Source of the DNA: JAGKXB01 sp964498835
GTDB lineage: Bacteria; Pseudomonadota; Gammaproteobacteria; Burkholderiales; Burkholderiaceae_D
Direction: 5' to 3'
Assembly (NCBI GenBank): GCA_964498835.1
Contig: CAZCIX010000014.1
Location: 1 to 40,729 of the forward strand
DNA length: 40,729 nucleotides
Position 1 is the stretch's first letter. The number at the start of each line of letters is the position of its first letter. The notes under the pieces are model-generated. The model had not been told where the DNA came from. It did no database searches and saw only the letters and a list, made by a program, of their open reading frames with translations. Shown one piece after another: positions 34,201-40,729 of this stretch. The translations under genes were made by a program, and so were the position numbers.

Positions 34201-35535
34201 CAAAAAAGTACAGAAAAAAATGCAGCATGGCGCGTCGTACAAGGCGGCATTGGTGTCAATGTGGTTGCACCAGAGCCAGAATCTGACCAAGGTTTGATGA
34301 TGCATGTGCAGATGCCAGTACTGAATCTGGATGCTTGGCGCGAAGTCGTCGCTGAGCAAGGGGTGCGCCAGTCGGGGCGCCAAAGTGTACGTGATGGCAA
34401 TTCGCTGAATGTGGCGCAATATTTTGAGCCAGAAGTGTTTGCTGTGCGCACGCCTGAATTGATGCTGATGGGGAAAAAATTAGAGCATGTTGTATTGGGA
34501 GCTTCGTACCAGAAAGGGTATTGGCAAGCAAACATTGACTCTTCACAAGTGTCTGGTCATGTCGCATGGAATATGTCAAGAATGGGCTTGGGCAAGGTAA
34601 CGGGGCGTTTGGCTGCATTGAATATTCCACAAGAAATTACATCTGCTGACAGTAATGTGTCGGATAGCAAAGATCGTGGTGGGTATATTCCTGCGCTAGA
34701 TATTTCGGTAGATAACTTTGCGTTGGCGAATAAAAAATTGGGCCGACTTGATCTGCAAGCCAACAATGTACGGACATTGGGAGTGCGTGAATGGCATATT
34801 AGCAAGCTTGCCTTGGTCAATCCGGATGCAAGTTTGAACGCAACGGGTAAGTGGAGTATCAATGTCAGAAATGGAGAGGATACGACTTCGTTGAGTTACA
34901 CCTTGGATATTGTTAATGCAGGGAAGTTGCTGGATCGCTTGGGTTACAAAGACGTATTGCGTGGTGGTAAGGGGAAGATAGACGGTGAGATGCAGTGGCA
35001 GGATTTGCCATCTTCGATTGATTATCCTAGTTTGTCTGGGAAAGTACATTTGGATGTGGCAGCAGGGCAGTTTTTGAAAGTCGATCCAGGTGCGGCCAAA
35101 CTGTTGGGAGTGTTGAGTTTGCAATCTTTGCCACGTCGTTTGACGTTAGATTTTCGTGACGTGTTTTCTGAGGGATTTTTGTTCGATAACATCAGTGCTG
35201 TTGCGACGATGGATCGTGGTGTGGTGAAAACAGATAATCTCAAAATGCGCGGTGTGAGTGCAACAGTGTTGCTTGATGGAAGCGTTGATTTGGTGCAAGA
35301 AACACAAAACTTGCATGTTGCTGTTATTCCTGAGGTCAACGTTGGCGCGGCATCCGTCGCTTATGCTGTGGTGAATCCGGTTGTCGGCCTGGGTAGTTTT
35401 TTAGCGCAATTGTTTTTACGCGATCCTTTGATGAAAGCCTTCACTTTTCAGTACAAAATCACAGGCCCATGGAAAGATCCGAATGTGCTTAAGATCAATA
35501 CCAAAACATCGGCTAACGATGATAAGAGTAAGTAA
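31297..35535 (+). CDS. yhdP: YhdP-family AsmA-like protein (TIGR02099 type)
   Basis: Very large inner-membrane-anchored, periplasm-spanning β-rich protein. In enterics YhdP, with TamB and YdbH, moves phospholipids to the outer membrane. The 1412-residue product has a cytoplasmic N-terminus, one membrane helix at about 44–68 (PVFKALLLVVLTGYFLFCGLLLSV), then a long repetitive β region. The C-terminus has the AsmA-like domain (FDNISAVATMDRGVVKTDNLKMRG, NPVVGLGSFLAQLFLRDPLMKAF, YKITGPWKDPNV), which is typical for this group. The position beside glnE and before nitrilase/tldD supports the call. ATG 31297 has no strong ribosome site. Confidence 0.9.
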   Translation: MSIDQTPPPSVNHGNSERNNDSAPDNRSDCKKRQYWASLCFICTPVFKALLLVVLTGYFLFCGLLLSVRYLVLPNIDHYKSDIEQISSLAFGRAVSIAKITASWDGLHPRLLLTNVVVRDKDGRPALTLPSVFASLAWRSLMVAELRLNTLEINQPDLDVRRDPSGALYIAGFLIDPKANGKGLPWLLAQQEIIVRGGHLRWTDQQRGAPELKLDQLNCVLQNKWWHHRFSCKATPPAALAGPIDVRADFTHSHFSRNVSNVAKWKGELFVNLLNADLAEWKKYGDPPVDLQQGQGGMRAWIKVEQAKVKGVTADVQLSHVAMRFSQDMPWLNLAHVQGRVVANEVRPILSIRKFNAAPTAYTLSLSDFSMQTQEGLSVPSTNINLTFSAPDKNTLQHPYQYVPEKVDVRAKLLDLSTLTQLAQHLPLSEAQRQMLQNASPNGQFKDFSVQWQGHYPSTASYKFRAQFLDLSLQAQAGVPGFEHLSGVIEAHQGGGSFNIDTTQFSLRMPTYFSPDLPSFDHVKAQGKWQFAAQDQLFLQIEKMDLAQQGATASLAGSYVMPRNHASAHVQQASNSPHSLGTVHLLAKIDNLDVKKVAQYLPLQTHHEVRHWLSTAMEEGKVRDAVIKIKGDLAHFPFSEQHAGDAAKSEFKVTAKIENGTLNYEPGHFAKDGKSPLWPQAKQIKGHLTVDRARLEVKAESAVTQGMALSNVKAVIPDILSHDMQLKIEGSAAGALQGFVRYVNVSPVLDWIDRFTEETKATGNAKLALALQLPLARLLDSTVQGTLQFANNDVYLQTSMPAFSLANGKLEFNEKGIKLNGLSTNFLGGAVALSGGSQKDGSIIIKALGNASFDGLRKAYPSLINQSLASRIRGNAHYAATLNIEKHHTDVAVESTLQGLALDFPAPLRKSAHESMPLKFQLSSLPSSATTSTTSSNSGFNLGPNKSAILRDEITWSLGSNIAARYQRQKSTEKNAAWRVVQGGIGVNVVAPEPESDQGLMMHVQMPVLNLDAWREVVAEQGVRQSGRQSVRDGNSLNVAQYFEPEVFAVRTPELMLMGKKLEHVVLGASYQKGYWQANIDSSQVSGHVAWNMSRMGLGKVTGRLAALNIPQEITSADSNVSDSKDRGGYIPALDISVDNFALANKKLGRLDLQANNVRTLGVREWHISKLALVNPDASLNATGKWSINVRNGEDTTSLSYTLDIVNAGKLLDRLGYKDVLRGGKGKIDGEMQWQDLPSSIDYPSLSGKVHLDVAAGQFLKVDPGAAKLLGVLSLQSLPRRLTLDFRDVFSEGFLFDNISAVATMDRGVVKTDNLKMRGVSATVLLDGSVDLVQETQNLHVAVIPEVNVGAASVAYAVVNPVVGLGSFLAQLFLRDPLMKAFTFQYKITGPWKDPNVLKINTKTSANDDKSK

Positions 35536-35615
35536 AGGTACATCAGCATCGTTGTACTTGTGGTTTGTATATACAGTTTGATTTGATTTTTTAAGTGCCT
35601 ACCAATTTCGTCATC

Positions 35616-36416
35616 ATGAATCCAACTACCATCGTTGCCATACAAATGGTTTCCACGCCATCCTTAGAAGAAAACATTGTCACTGCCCGCAGCTTGATTG
35701 CGCAAGCGGCAGAGCAAGGAGCGCAGTTGGTGTTGTTGCCAGAATATTGGGCTGGCATGGGGCGTGATTTGATGGATTATGCAGAAGTTTTGCACAATGG
35801 CCCGATTCAGCGCTTTATGTCCGAGATGGCACGTCAACATCAGCTATGGTTGATAGGTGGTACTCTGCCATTAAGTTCACTGGAAGTTGGCAAGGTATTT
35901 AATGCGACGTTGGTCTACAACCCGGACGGCTTGTTGGCTTATCGCTACGACAAAATGCATTTGTTTAGTTTTGCTAATCCCGCCAAAGATGAAAGCTACG
36001 ACGAGTCACGCAATATTATTGCTGGTGCACAAATTGGCAGCTTTGAGGCACCATTCGGCAAAGTTGGATTATCCGTGTGCTATGACTTGCGTTTCCCAGA
36101 GATCTATCGTGCCATGGGGGCTTGCGCATTGATTGTGGTGCCAGCGGCGTTTACGTATACGACGGGTATCGCACATTGGGAGGTTTTATTGCGTACTCGC
36201 GCGATTGAAAATCAGTGTTATGTATTGGCCGCCGCGCAAGGTGGTCAGCATCAAAATGGTCGTCACACCTGGGGACACAGCATGCTGATCGATCCTTGGG
36301 GTCAAGTCAAAGCGGTTCTGCCTGAGGGAATTGGCTTGGTCAGTGGTGTCATTGATCAATCTTATTTGTGCAGCGTACGCACCAATTTGCCTGCGTTGCA
36401 GCATCGTCGTTTATAA
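35616..36416 (+). CDS. Nitrilase-superfamily amidohydrolase (Nit1/Nit2-like)
   Basis: Carbon–nitrogen hydrolase with the catalytic triad intact: Glu43 (LLPEYW), Lys113 (YDKMHLF) and Cys155 (SVCYDLRFPEIYR). The FPEIYR context and KMHLF are those of the Nit1/Nit2 branch, whose members include deaminated-glutathione amidase and ω-amidase, so a metabolite-repair role is likely. Substrate cannot be fixed from sequence. The 266-residue length is normal. ATG 35616 is preferred to GTG 35595 because it gives a standard N-terminus (TTIVAIQMVSTPSLEENI). It starts 81 bases after the YhdP-family gene and precedes tldD, a known Burkholderiales arrangement. Confidence 0.92.
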   Translation: MNPTTIVAIQMVSTPSLEENIVTARSLIAQAAEQGAQLVLLPEYWAGMGRDLMDYAEVLHNGPIQRFMSEMARQHQLWLIGGTLPLSSLEVGKVFNATLVYNPDGLLAYRYDKMHLFSFANPAKDESYDESRNIIAGAQIGSFEAPFGKVGLSVCYDLRFPEIYRAMGACALIVVPAAFTYTTGIAHWEVLLRTRAIENQCYVLAAAQGGQHQNGRHTWGHSMLIDPWGQVKAVLPEGIGLVSGVIDQSYLCSVRTNLPALQHRRL

Positions 36417-36553
36417 CGTACACCTTTGCGATTTTTAAGACGGGCAAACCAGAGATTGCTCGATAGTCTACAATTGACGTTTCATAATTGACGACCTGCG
36501 GTGGCATATTGTCCGCGCGCTCAATTCATCTCAATTCAACAAAGCTGAACACT

Positions 36554-38014
36554 ATGACATCATTTGTACCCAATCTCAGTGCGTTGAGTATCGCGCGCGA
36601 TGTATTACTGACGCCTTTTGGCTTAGATGAAACCAAACTATTGCGCGCTTTAGGTACCATGTTTACGCATCGTGTTGAGTATGCTGATCTGTACTTTCAA
36701 TTAACCAAGAGCGAAGGTTGGAGTTTGGAAGAGGGTATCGTCAAAACTGGTAGCTTTTCGATCGATCAAGGTGTTGGTGTACGTGCGGTGTCGGGAGATA
36801 AAACTGCTTTTTCGTATTCAGACGAGATTTCTGAGCGCACTTTATTGGAAGCTGTTGCTGCCACGCGCACCATTGCACGCGCTGGTAGTGGTAAGGTCAA
36901 GGTAGCAGCTTCGATGCAACAAGTTGGTGGTCGTTCCTTGTATTTGCCTACCGATCCTTTGGCAACCTTGACGGCAGAAGAAAAAGTCAAATTACTAGAG
37001 CGCATAGAGGCCATCGCACGGGCGCAGGATCCACGCATTGTGCAAGTCATGGCGGGGTTGGCTGGTGAATATGACGTCGTATTGGTCGCTCGCAGTGATG
37101 GCGTGTTGGCGGCGGATATTCGGCCTTTGGTACGTCTTTCTATCACCGTTATTGCTGAGCAAAATGGCAGACGTGAAACCGGTTCCAGTGGTGGTGGTGG
37201 GCGTTTTGGTTATGGCTATTTTAGCGATGACATCTTGACCCAATATGCTGAGCAAGCGGTGCACGCTGCGTTGGTTAATTTGGATGCGCGGCCTGCACCG
37301 GCTGGTCCGATGACCGTGGTGTTGGGGCCGGGTTGGCCAGGCGTGTTATTGCATGAAGCGATTGGTCATGGTTTGGAAGGCGATTTTAATCGCAAAGGCA
37401 GCAGCACTTTTTCAGGCCGTATCGGCGAGCGCGTGGCAGCGCCAGGTGTGACGGTGGTGGATGATGGCACGATTGCGGATCGACGTGGTTCTTTGAATAT
37501 CGATGATGAGGGCAATCCTAGCCAGTGCACGACTTTGATCGAAGATGGTATTTTGAAGGGCTATTTGCAAGATAGTTTGAATGCGCGTTTAATGAAAATG
37601 CCCGTCACTGGCAATGCGCGTCGCGAATCATTTGCGCATCTTCCCATGCCGCGCATGACCAATACCTATATGTTGGCGGGTGACAAAGACCCGGCTGAAA
37701 TTTTAGCTTCGGTCAAAGATGGCCTGTATGCAGTGAATTTTGGTGGTGGCCAGGTAGATATTACCAATGGCAAGTTTGTCTTTTCTGCTAGTGAGGCGTA
37801 CCGAATTGAAAATGGCAAAGTAACTTACCCCGTCAAAGGTGCGACTTTGATTGGAAATGGTCCTGATGTGCTGAACCGCGTGGTGATGATAGGGAATGAT
37901 TTGCGCCTGGATGCTGGCGTTGGCGTATGTGGCAAAGAAGGCCAAAGCGTGCCAGTCGGCGTTGGGCAACCTACTTTGCGTATCGATGGCATCACCGTTG
38001 GTGGTACGGCATAA
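36554..38014 (+). CDS. tldD: TldD, metalloprotease of the TldD/TldE pair
   Basis: Zinc peptidase subunit that works with TldE (PmbA) to degrade unfolded peptides and to mature some peptide natural products. The 486-residue product has the zinc motif HEAIGH at residues 267–272 within LLHEAIGHGLEGDFNRKGSSTFSGRIG, where His267 and His272 are ligands, and the C-terminal GQSVPVGVGQPTLRIDGITVGG. ATG 36554 is chosen over an in-frame start at 36488 because upstream residues are not family-like; no strong ribosome site is visible. The partner tldE/pmbA is not in this window. Confidence 0.94.
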   Translation: MTSFVPNLSALSIARDVLLTPFGLDETKLLRALGTMFTHRVEYADLYFQLTKSEGWSLEEGIVKTGSFSIDQGVGVRAVSGDKTAFSYSDEISERTLLEAVAATRTIARAGSGKVKVAASMQQVGGRSLYLPTDPLATLTAEEKVKLLERIEAIARAQDPRIVQVMAGLAGEYDVVLVARSDGVLAADIRPLVRLSITVIAEQNGRRETGSSGGGGRFGYGYFSDDILTQYAEQAVHAALVNLDARPAPAGPMTVVLGPGWPGVLLHEAIGHGLEGDFNRKGSSTFSGRIGERVAAPGVTVVDDGTIADRRGSLNIDDEGNPSQCTTLIEDGILKGYLQDSLNARLMKMPVTGNARRESFAHLPMPRMTNTYMLAGDKDPAEILASVKDGLYAVNFGGGQVDITNGKFVFSASEAYRIENGKVTYPVKGATLIGNGPDVLNRVVMIGNDLRLDAGVGVCGKEGQSVPVGVGQPTLRIDGITVGGTA

Positions 38015-38050
38015 GAAATTTTTACAAATTGAGAAAGAGATGGAGAAAAA

Positions 38051-39112
38051 ATGTTACGCACAGACGATTTGCGCATTCGTGAAATGAAAGAACTCACTCC
38101 CCCTTCGCATTTGATCCGTGAATTTGCTTGTTCTGAAATCGCCTCAAAAACGGCAGCCAACGCACGCGTCGCTTTGCACAGAATTTTGCATGGACAAGAC
38201 GATAGGATGATGGTGGTAATTGGCCCATGCTCGATTCACGATCCTAAAGCTGCGATGGAATACGCCAAACTATTGGTCGAGCAGCGCAAACGTTTTGCCG
38301 GCGAATTAGAAGTCGTGATGCGCGTGTATTTCGAAAAACCACGCACCACGGTGGGATGGAAAGGGTTGATCAACGATCCGTATATGGACAACAGCTTTCG
38401 TATCAATGATGGTCTGCGTTTGGCGCGTCAGTTATTGTTGAATATTAACGAGTTGGGCTTGCCTGCTGGGACTGAATTTTTAGATGTCATCAGCCCACAA
38501 TATGTGGCTGATTTAATCAGTTGGGGTGCGATTGGTGCGCGTACTACCGAATCGCAAGTACATAGAGAATTGGCTTCAGGCCTTTCTTGCCCGGTCGGTT
38601 TTAAAAACGGTACCGACGGCAATATCAAAATTGCGGTTGAGGCCATTAAAGCCGCTTCACAATCGCATCATTTCTTATCCGTCACCAAAGGCGGTCACTC
38701 CGCCATTGTCTCCACCAACGGCAATGAAGATTGCCACATCATCCTGCGCGGCGGCAAAGCACCCAACTACGACGCCGCTAGCGTTGAAGCCGCATGCAAA
38801 GAAATTGCCGGCTATGGCTTGGCCGCACGCTTGATGATCGACGCTTCGCATGCCAATAGCGCCAAAAAACCAGAAAACCAAGTTCCAGTCTGCGCCAACA
38901 TCGCCCAGCAAGTCGCTGCTGGTGATAGCCGTATCGTCGGTGTGATGGTCGAATCCCATCTGGTTGCTGGTCGTCAGGATCTGGTGCCAGGTAAAGAATT
39001 GACGTACGGGCAATCGATCACTGATGGCTGTGTCAATTGGACGGACAGTGTGGCGATCTTGGAAGGTTTGGCCGAGGCAGTGAAGCAGCGACGTTTGCAG
39101 GATCCTTCTTAA
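38051..39112 (+). CDS. aroG: 3-deoxy-7-phosphoheptulonate (DAHP) synthase, class I
   Basis: First enzyme of the shikimate pathway, joining phosphoenolpyruvate and erythrose-4-phosphate (the latter produced by transketolase, encoded upstream). The 353-residue product has the AroFGH-type features: VIGPCSIHDPKAAMEYAKLL near residue 57, VMRVYFEKPRTTVGWKGLINDP, GAIGARTTESQVHRELASG, GFKNGTDGN, and TKGGHSAIVSTNGNEDCHIILRGG. Metal-ligand Cys in GPCSIHD is present. Which amino acid inhibits it cannot be told. ATG 38051 has GGAG at 38042–38045, 5 bases upstream. It lies 36 bases after tldD and 17 bases before the next gene. Confidence 0.95.
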   Translation: MLRTDDLRIREMKELTPPSHLIREFACSEIASKTAANARVALHRILHGQDDRMMVVIGPCSIHDPKAAMEYAKLLVEQRKRFAGELEVVMRVYFEKPRTTVGWKGLINDPYMDNSFRINDGLRLARQLLLNINELGLPAGTEFLDVISPQYVADLISWGAIGARTTESQVHRELASGLSCPVGFKNGTDGNIKIAVEAIKAASQSHHFLSVTKGGHSAIVSTNGNEDCHIILRGGKAPNYDAASVEAACKEIAGYGLAARLMIDASHANSAKKPENQVPVCANIAQQVAAGDSRIVGVMVESHLVAGRQDLVPGKELTYGQSITDGCVNWTDSVAILEGLAEAVKQRRLQDPS

Positions 39113-39129
39113 AACGGAAAAGAGATCAC

Positions 39130-40729
39130 ATGCTTGATGGATTGACATTGGAAGATCTATCGACGCTAGCCGAAACCGTTGATGTGGAATGCAAGGCAGC
39201 GCAGGGACGTCATGGTCTTGGCGAAGTGCCAGAAGATTTCTGGCGAAGCTATAGCGCCATGGCGAATGGTGAAGGCGGTGTGATCTGGCTTGGGATACAG
39301 GAAAAGCCACGTGGTGTATTCCGGGCGTTGGGTTTGACCGAACTTGAAAAAGTGCGCAAGGCACTTTGGGATAACTTGCATAATCGCAAGCAAATCAGCG
39401 TCAATTTACTGACTGAACAGCAAGTGCAGCCAGTGGTTATCGAAGGTAAAACTGTGTTGCGGGTGGAAGTGCCACGCGCAATACGTAAGCTCAAACCCGT
39501 GCATCTGGGAAACAATCCGTTTGGCAATACGTATTTGCGTCGGCATGAGGGCGATTACCCAGCAGACGATGAAACAGTGCGTCGTATGCTGGCTGAACGG
39601 GTGGAAGATTCGCGTGATGAACGTGTGCTGAAAGGCTTTGATTTCAGCGATCTGGATATGGAAACGGTGGCGGCGTATCGTAATCGTTTTGCTGCGGTCA
39701 AACCTGGCCATGTCTGGACAGATTTGTCGGTGCCGGATTTTTTGGAGCGTATTGGGGCAACTGGCAAGAATCGGGAAGAAGGTTATTCTGGCTTGCGGCT
39801 GGCCGGTTTATTGATGTTTGGTCGCGCCGAAGTCATTCATGATGCCTTGCCTTATTACATGGTGGATTATCAAGAAAGACCAGAAGCTGGGACAGGGCAG
39901 CGCTGGATTGATAGATTGGTACCAGATGGTAGTTGGTCTGGCAATATTTATGATTTTTTCCGCCGCGTATATCAAAAGCTGACCGCTGATTTGAAAGTGC
40001 CATTTCAGTTGCAAGATGGTCAGCGAATTGAGGACACGCCCGTGCATGAAGCGTTGCGCGAAGCCTTGGTCAATACTTTGATACACGCTGATTTTTCAGG
40101 ACGTGTTTCGGTATTGGTGGTGAAGCAGCCTGATATGTTCGGTTTCCGTAATCCTGGTTTGATGCGCGTGCCGATAGCGCAAGCGGTGATGGGTGGTACT
40201 AGCGATTGCCGTAATCGTCGCTTGCAAACAATGTTTCAGCTGGTTGGTTATGGCGATCATGCCGGATCTGGTTTGCCTAAAATTTATCATAATTGGCAAG
40301 GTCAGCATTGGCGTAGACCGGTGTTGCATGAATTAACGGAGCCCGACCAAACCCTGATGGAGTTGCTGATGAACAGCTTGCTGCCAGAACAGGCAGTAAC
40401 GGAGTTGGAACGTCATTTAGGACAGAAGTTTTCTGCGTTACCGCCGTTGGAGCGTCTGGCTTTGGTCACAGCTGCGACAGAGGGCATGTTGAGACATGCT
40501 CGTTTGCGCGAAATTTCTACCGAACATCCAGCAGATATTAGCAAAATGTTGGCGAAATTGGTGAAAGAGAATTTGCTGGTATCGGAAGGAGTTGGGCGAG
40601 GCATGGTCTACTTTTTGCCTTGGCAAGATCGTCGATTCATGACTTTGTTTGAGGGCCGTGGTGCATCATCCTTGTCACCAGAGCTCGGCGCTATATCACC
40701 AGAGCTCGGCGCTATATCACCAGAGCTCG
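39130..40729 (+). CDS. AlbA_2 / GHKL-type putative regulator (COG2865-like), 3' end outside window
   Basis: Open reading frame from ATG 39130, with AAAGAG 5 bases upstream, running without a stop past the window end, so at least 533 residues are seen. N-terminal Schlafen/AlbA_2 domain: TVDVECKAAQGRHGLGEVPEDFW…SYSAMANGEGGVIWLGIQ (about residues 17–58). In the middle is a GHKL-ATPase-like region with N-box HEALREALVNTLIHADF and G-box-like GYGDHAGSGLPKIYHNW. Then a winged-helix-like segment (LRHARLREISTEHPADISKMLAKLVKENLLV) precedes a heptad repeat SPELGAI. These proteins are annotated as putative transcriptional regulators or RecG-related proteins; true function is unclear. It lies 17 bases after aroG and could be cotranscribed with it. 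Confidence 0.85.
   Translation, partial: MLDGLTLEDLSTLAETVDVECKAAQGRHGLGEVPEDFWRSYSAMANGEGGVIWLGIQEKPRGVFRALGLTELEKVRKALWDNLHNRKQISVNLLTEQQVQPVVIEGKTVLRVEVPRAIRKLKPVHLGNNPFGNTYLRRHEGDYPADDETVRRMLAERVEDSRDERVLKGFDFSDLDMETVAAYRNRFAAVKPGHVWTDLSVPDFLERIGATGKNREEGYSGLRLAGLLMFGRAEVIHDALPYYMVDYQERPEAGTGQRWIDRLVPDGSWSGNIYDFFRRVYQKLTADLKVPFQLQDGQRIEDTPVHEALREALVNTLIHADFSGRVSVLVVKQPDMFGFRNPGLMRVPIAQAVMGGTSDCRNRRLQTMFQLVGYGDHAGSGLPKIYHNWQGQHWRRPVLHELTEPDQTLMELLMNSLLPEQAVTELERHLGQKFSALPPLERLALVTAATEGMLRHARLREISTEHPADISKMLAKLVKENLLVSEGVGRGMVYFLPWQDRRFMTLFEGRGASSLSPELGAISPELGAISPEL
40675..40729 (+). repeat. In-frame 21-bp tandem repeat (heptad SPELGAI) at the window edge
   Basis: Two perfect 21-base units (40675–40695, 40696–40716) and the first 13 bases of a third, all in the frame of the surrounding gene, encode SPELGAI repeated. 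The window ends inside the array, so total copy number is unknown. Perfect identity between units suggests recent expansion. Unit length divisible by three means copy-number changes would alter linker length without frameshift. Confidence 0.9.

Noticed and set aside
36417..36553. Promoter before tldD (TTGACG and TACAAT hexamers)
   Set aside because: The hexamers are in the wrong order or spacing to form a sigma-70 promoter.
38675..39364. 229-codon minus-strand ORF across the aroG end and the next gene
   Set aside because: Antisense shadow of two clear genes; its composition is that of their complement and it has no motif.
1..40729. CRISPR arrays, tRNA/rRNA genes, IS transposases or prophage
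   Set aside because: No regularly spaced repeats with spacers, cloverleaf or rRNA sequence, or transposase/phage proteins were seen.

Overview
The window looks like a chromosomal segment of a Gram-negative betaproteobacterium, most likely order Burkholderiales. This rests on the neighbourhood glnE / YhdP-family gene / nitrilase / tldD / aroG, on the rsmE–tkt–gap block, and on a full set of type VI secretion (T6SS) core genes. Base composition is moderately AT-rich by eye for that order, with heavy use of TTG leucine codons throughout. Genus cannot be named from the sequence alone. LAYOUT: (1) 177–16986, all on +, is a T6SS core locus in the order tssB, tssC, hcp, tssE, tssF, tssG, tssH(clpV), tssJ, tssK, tssL, tssM, tssA. 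Several junctions overlap or nearly overlap (clpV/tssJ, tssK/tssL, tssL/tssM, tssF/tssG), which indicates one main transcription unit. Only the spike genes (tssI/VgrG, PAAR) and recognisable effector/immunity pairs are missing. (2) 16973–22765, also +, is a peptide-type ABC importer: substrate-binding protein, two permeases and a double-NBD ATPase. Its first ORF overlaps tssA and carries a terminator-like hairpin in its signal-peptide codons. A dispersed inverted-repeat element separates the two permeases. (3) 22786–23923, on -, holds a small secreted protein with eight mature cysteines and its own good promoter, then rsmE. (4) 24128–27202, +, holds tkt and gap, ending in a perfect 15-bp terminator. 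(5) 27269–28150, -, is an unassigned protein whose C/H/D residues have the spacing of a transglutaminase-like core. (6) glnE (-) is divergent from a YhdP/AsmA-like giant, nitrilase, tldD and aroG (+); a second partial copy of the dispersed repeat lies in the divergent gap. (7) The window ends inside an AlbA_2/GHKL (COG2865-type) regulator at an in-frame 21-bp tandem repeat. HOW IT FITS: TssB/C form the contractile sheath around the Hcp tube; TssA/E/F/G/K build the baseplate; TssJ/L/M form the envelope complex; ClpV recycles the sheath. The flanking genes are central metabolism and housekeeping (pentose phosphate/glycolysis, aromatic amino acid entry, glutamine synthetase control, rRNA modification, lipid transport). 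The two least explained and most interesting genes are the transglutaminase-like protein and the Cys-rich secreted protein. No tRNA, rRNA, CRISPR array, IS transposase or phage gene was seen. No stretch over about 300 bases lacks a gene; the longest gaps are 19775–19987 (repeat element), 23924–24127 (divergent rsmE/tkt region) and 2270–2460 (hcp leader).
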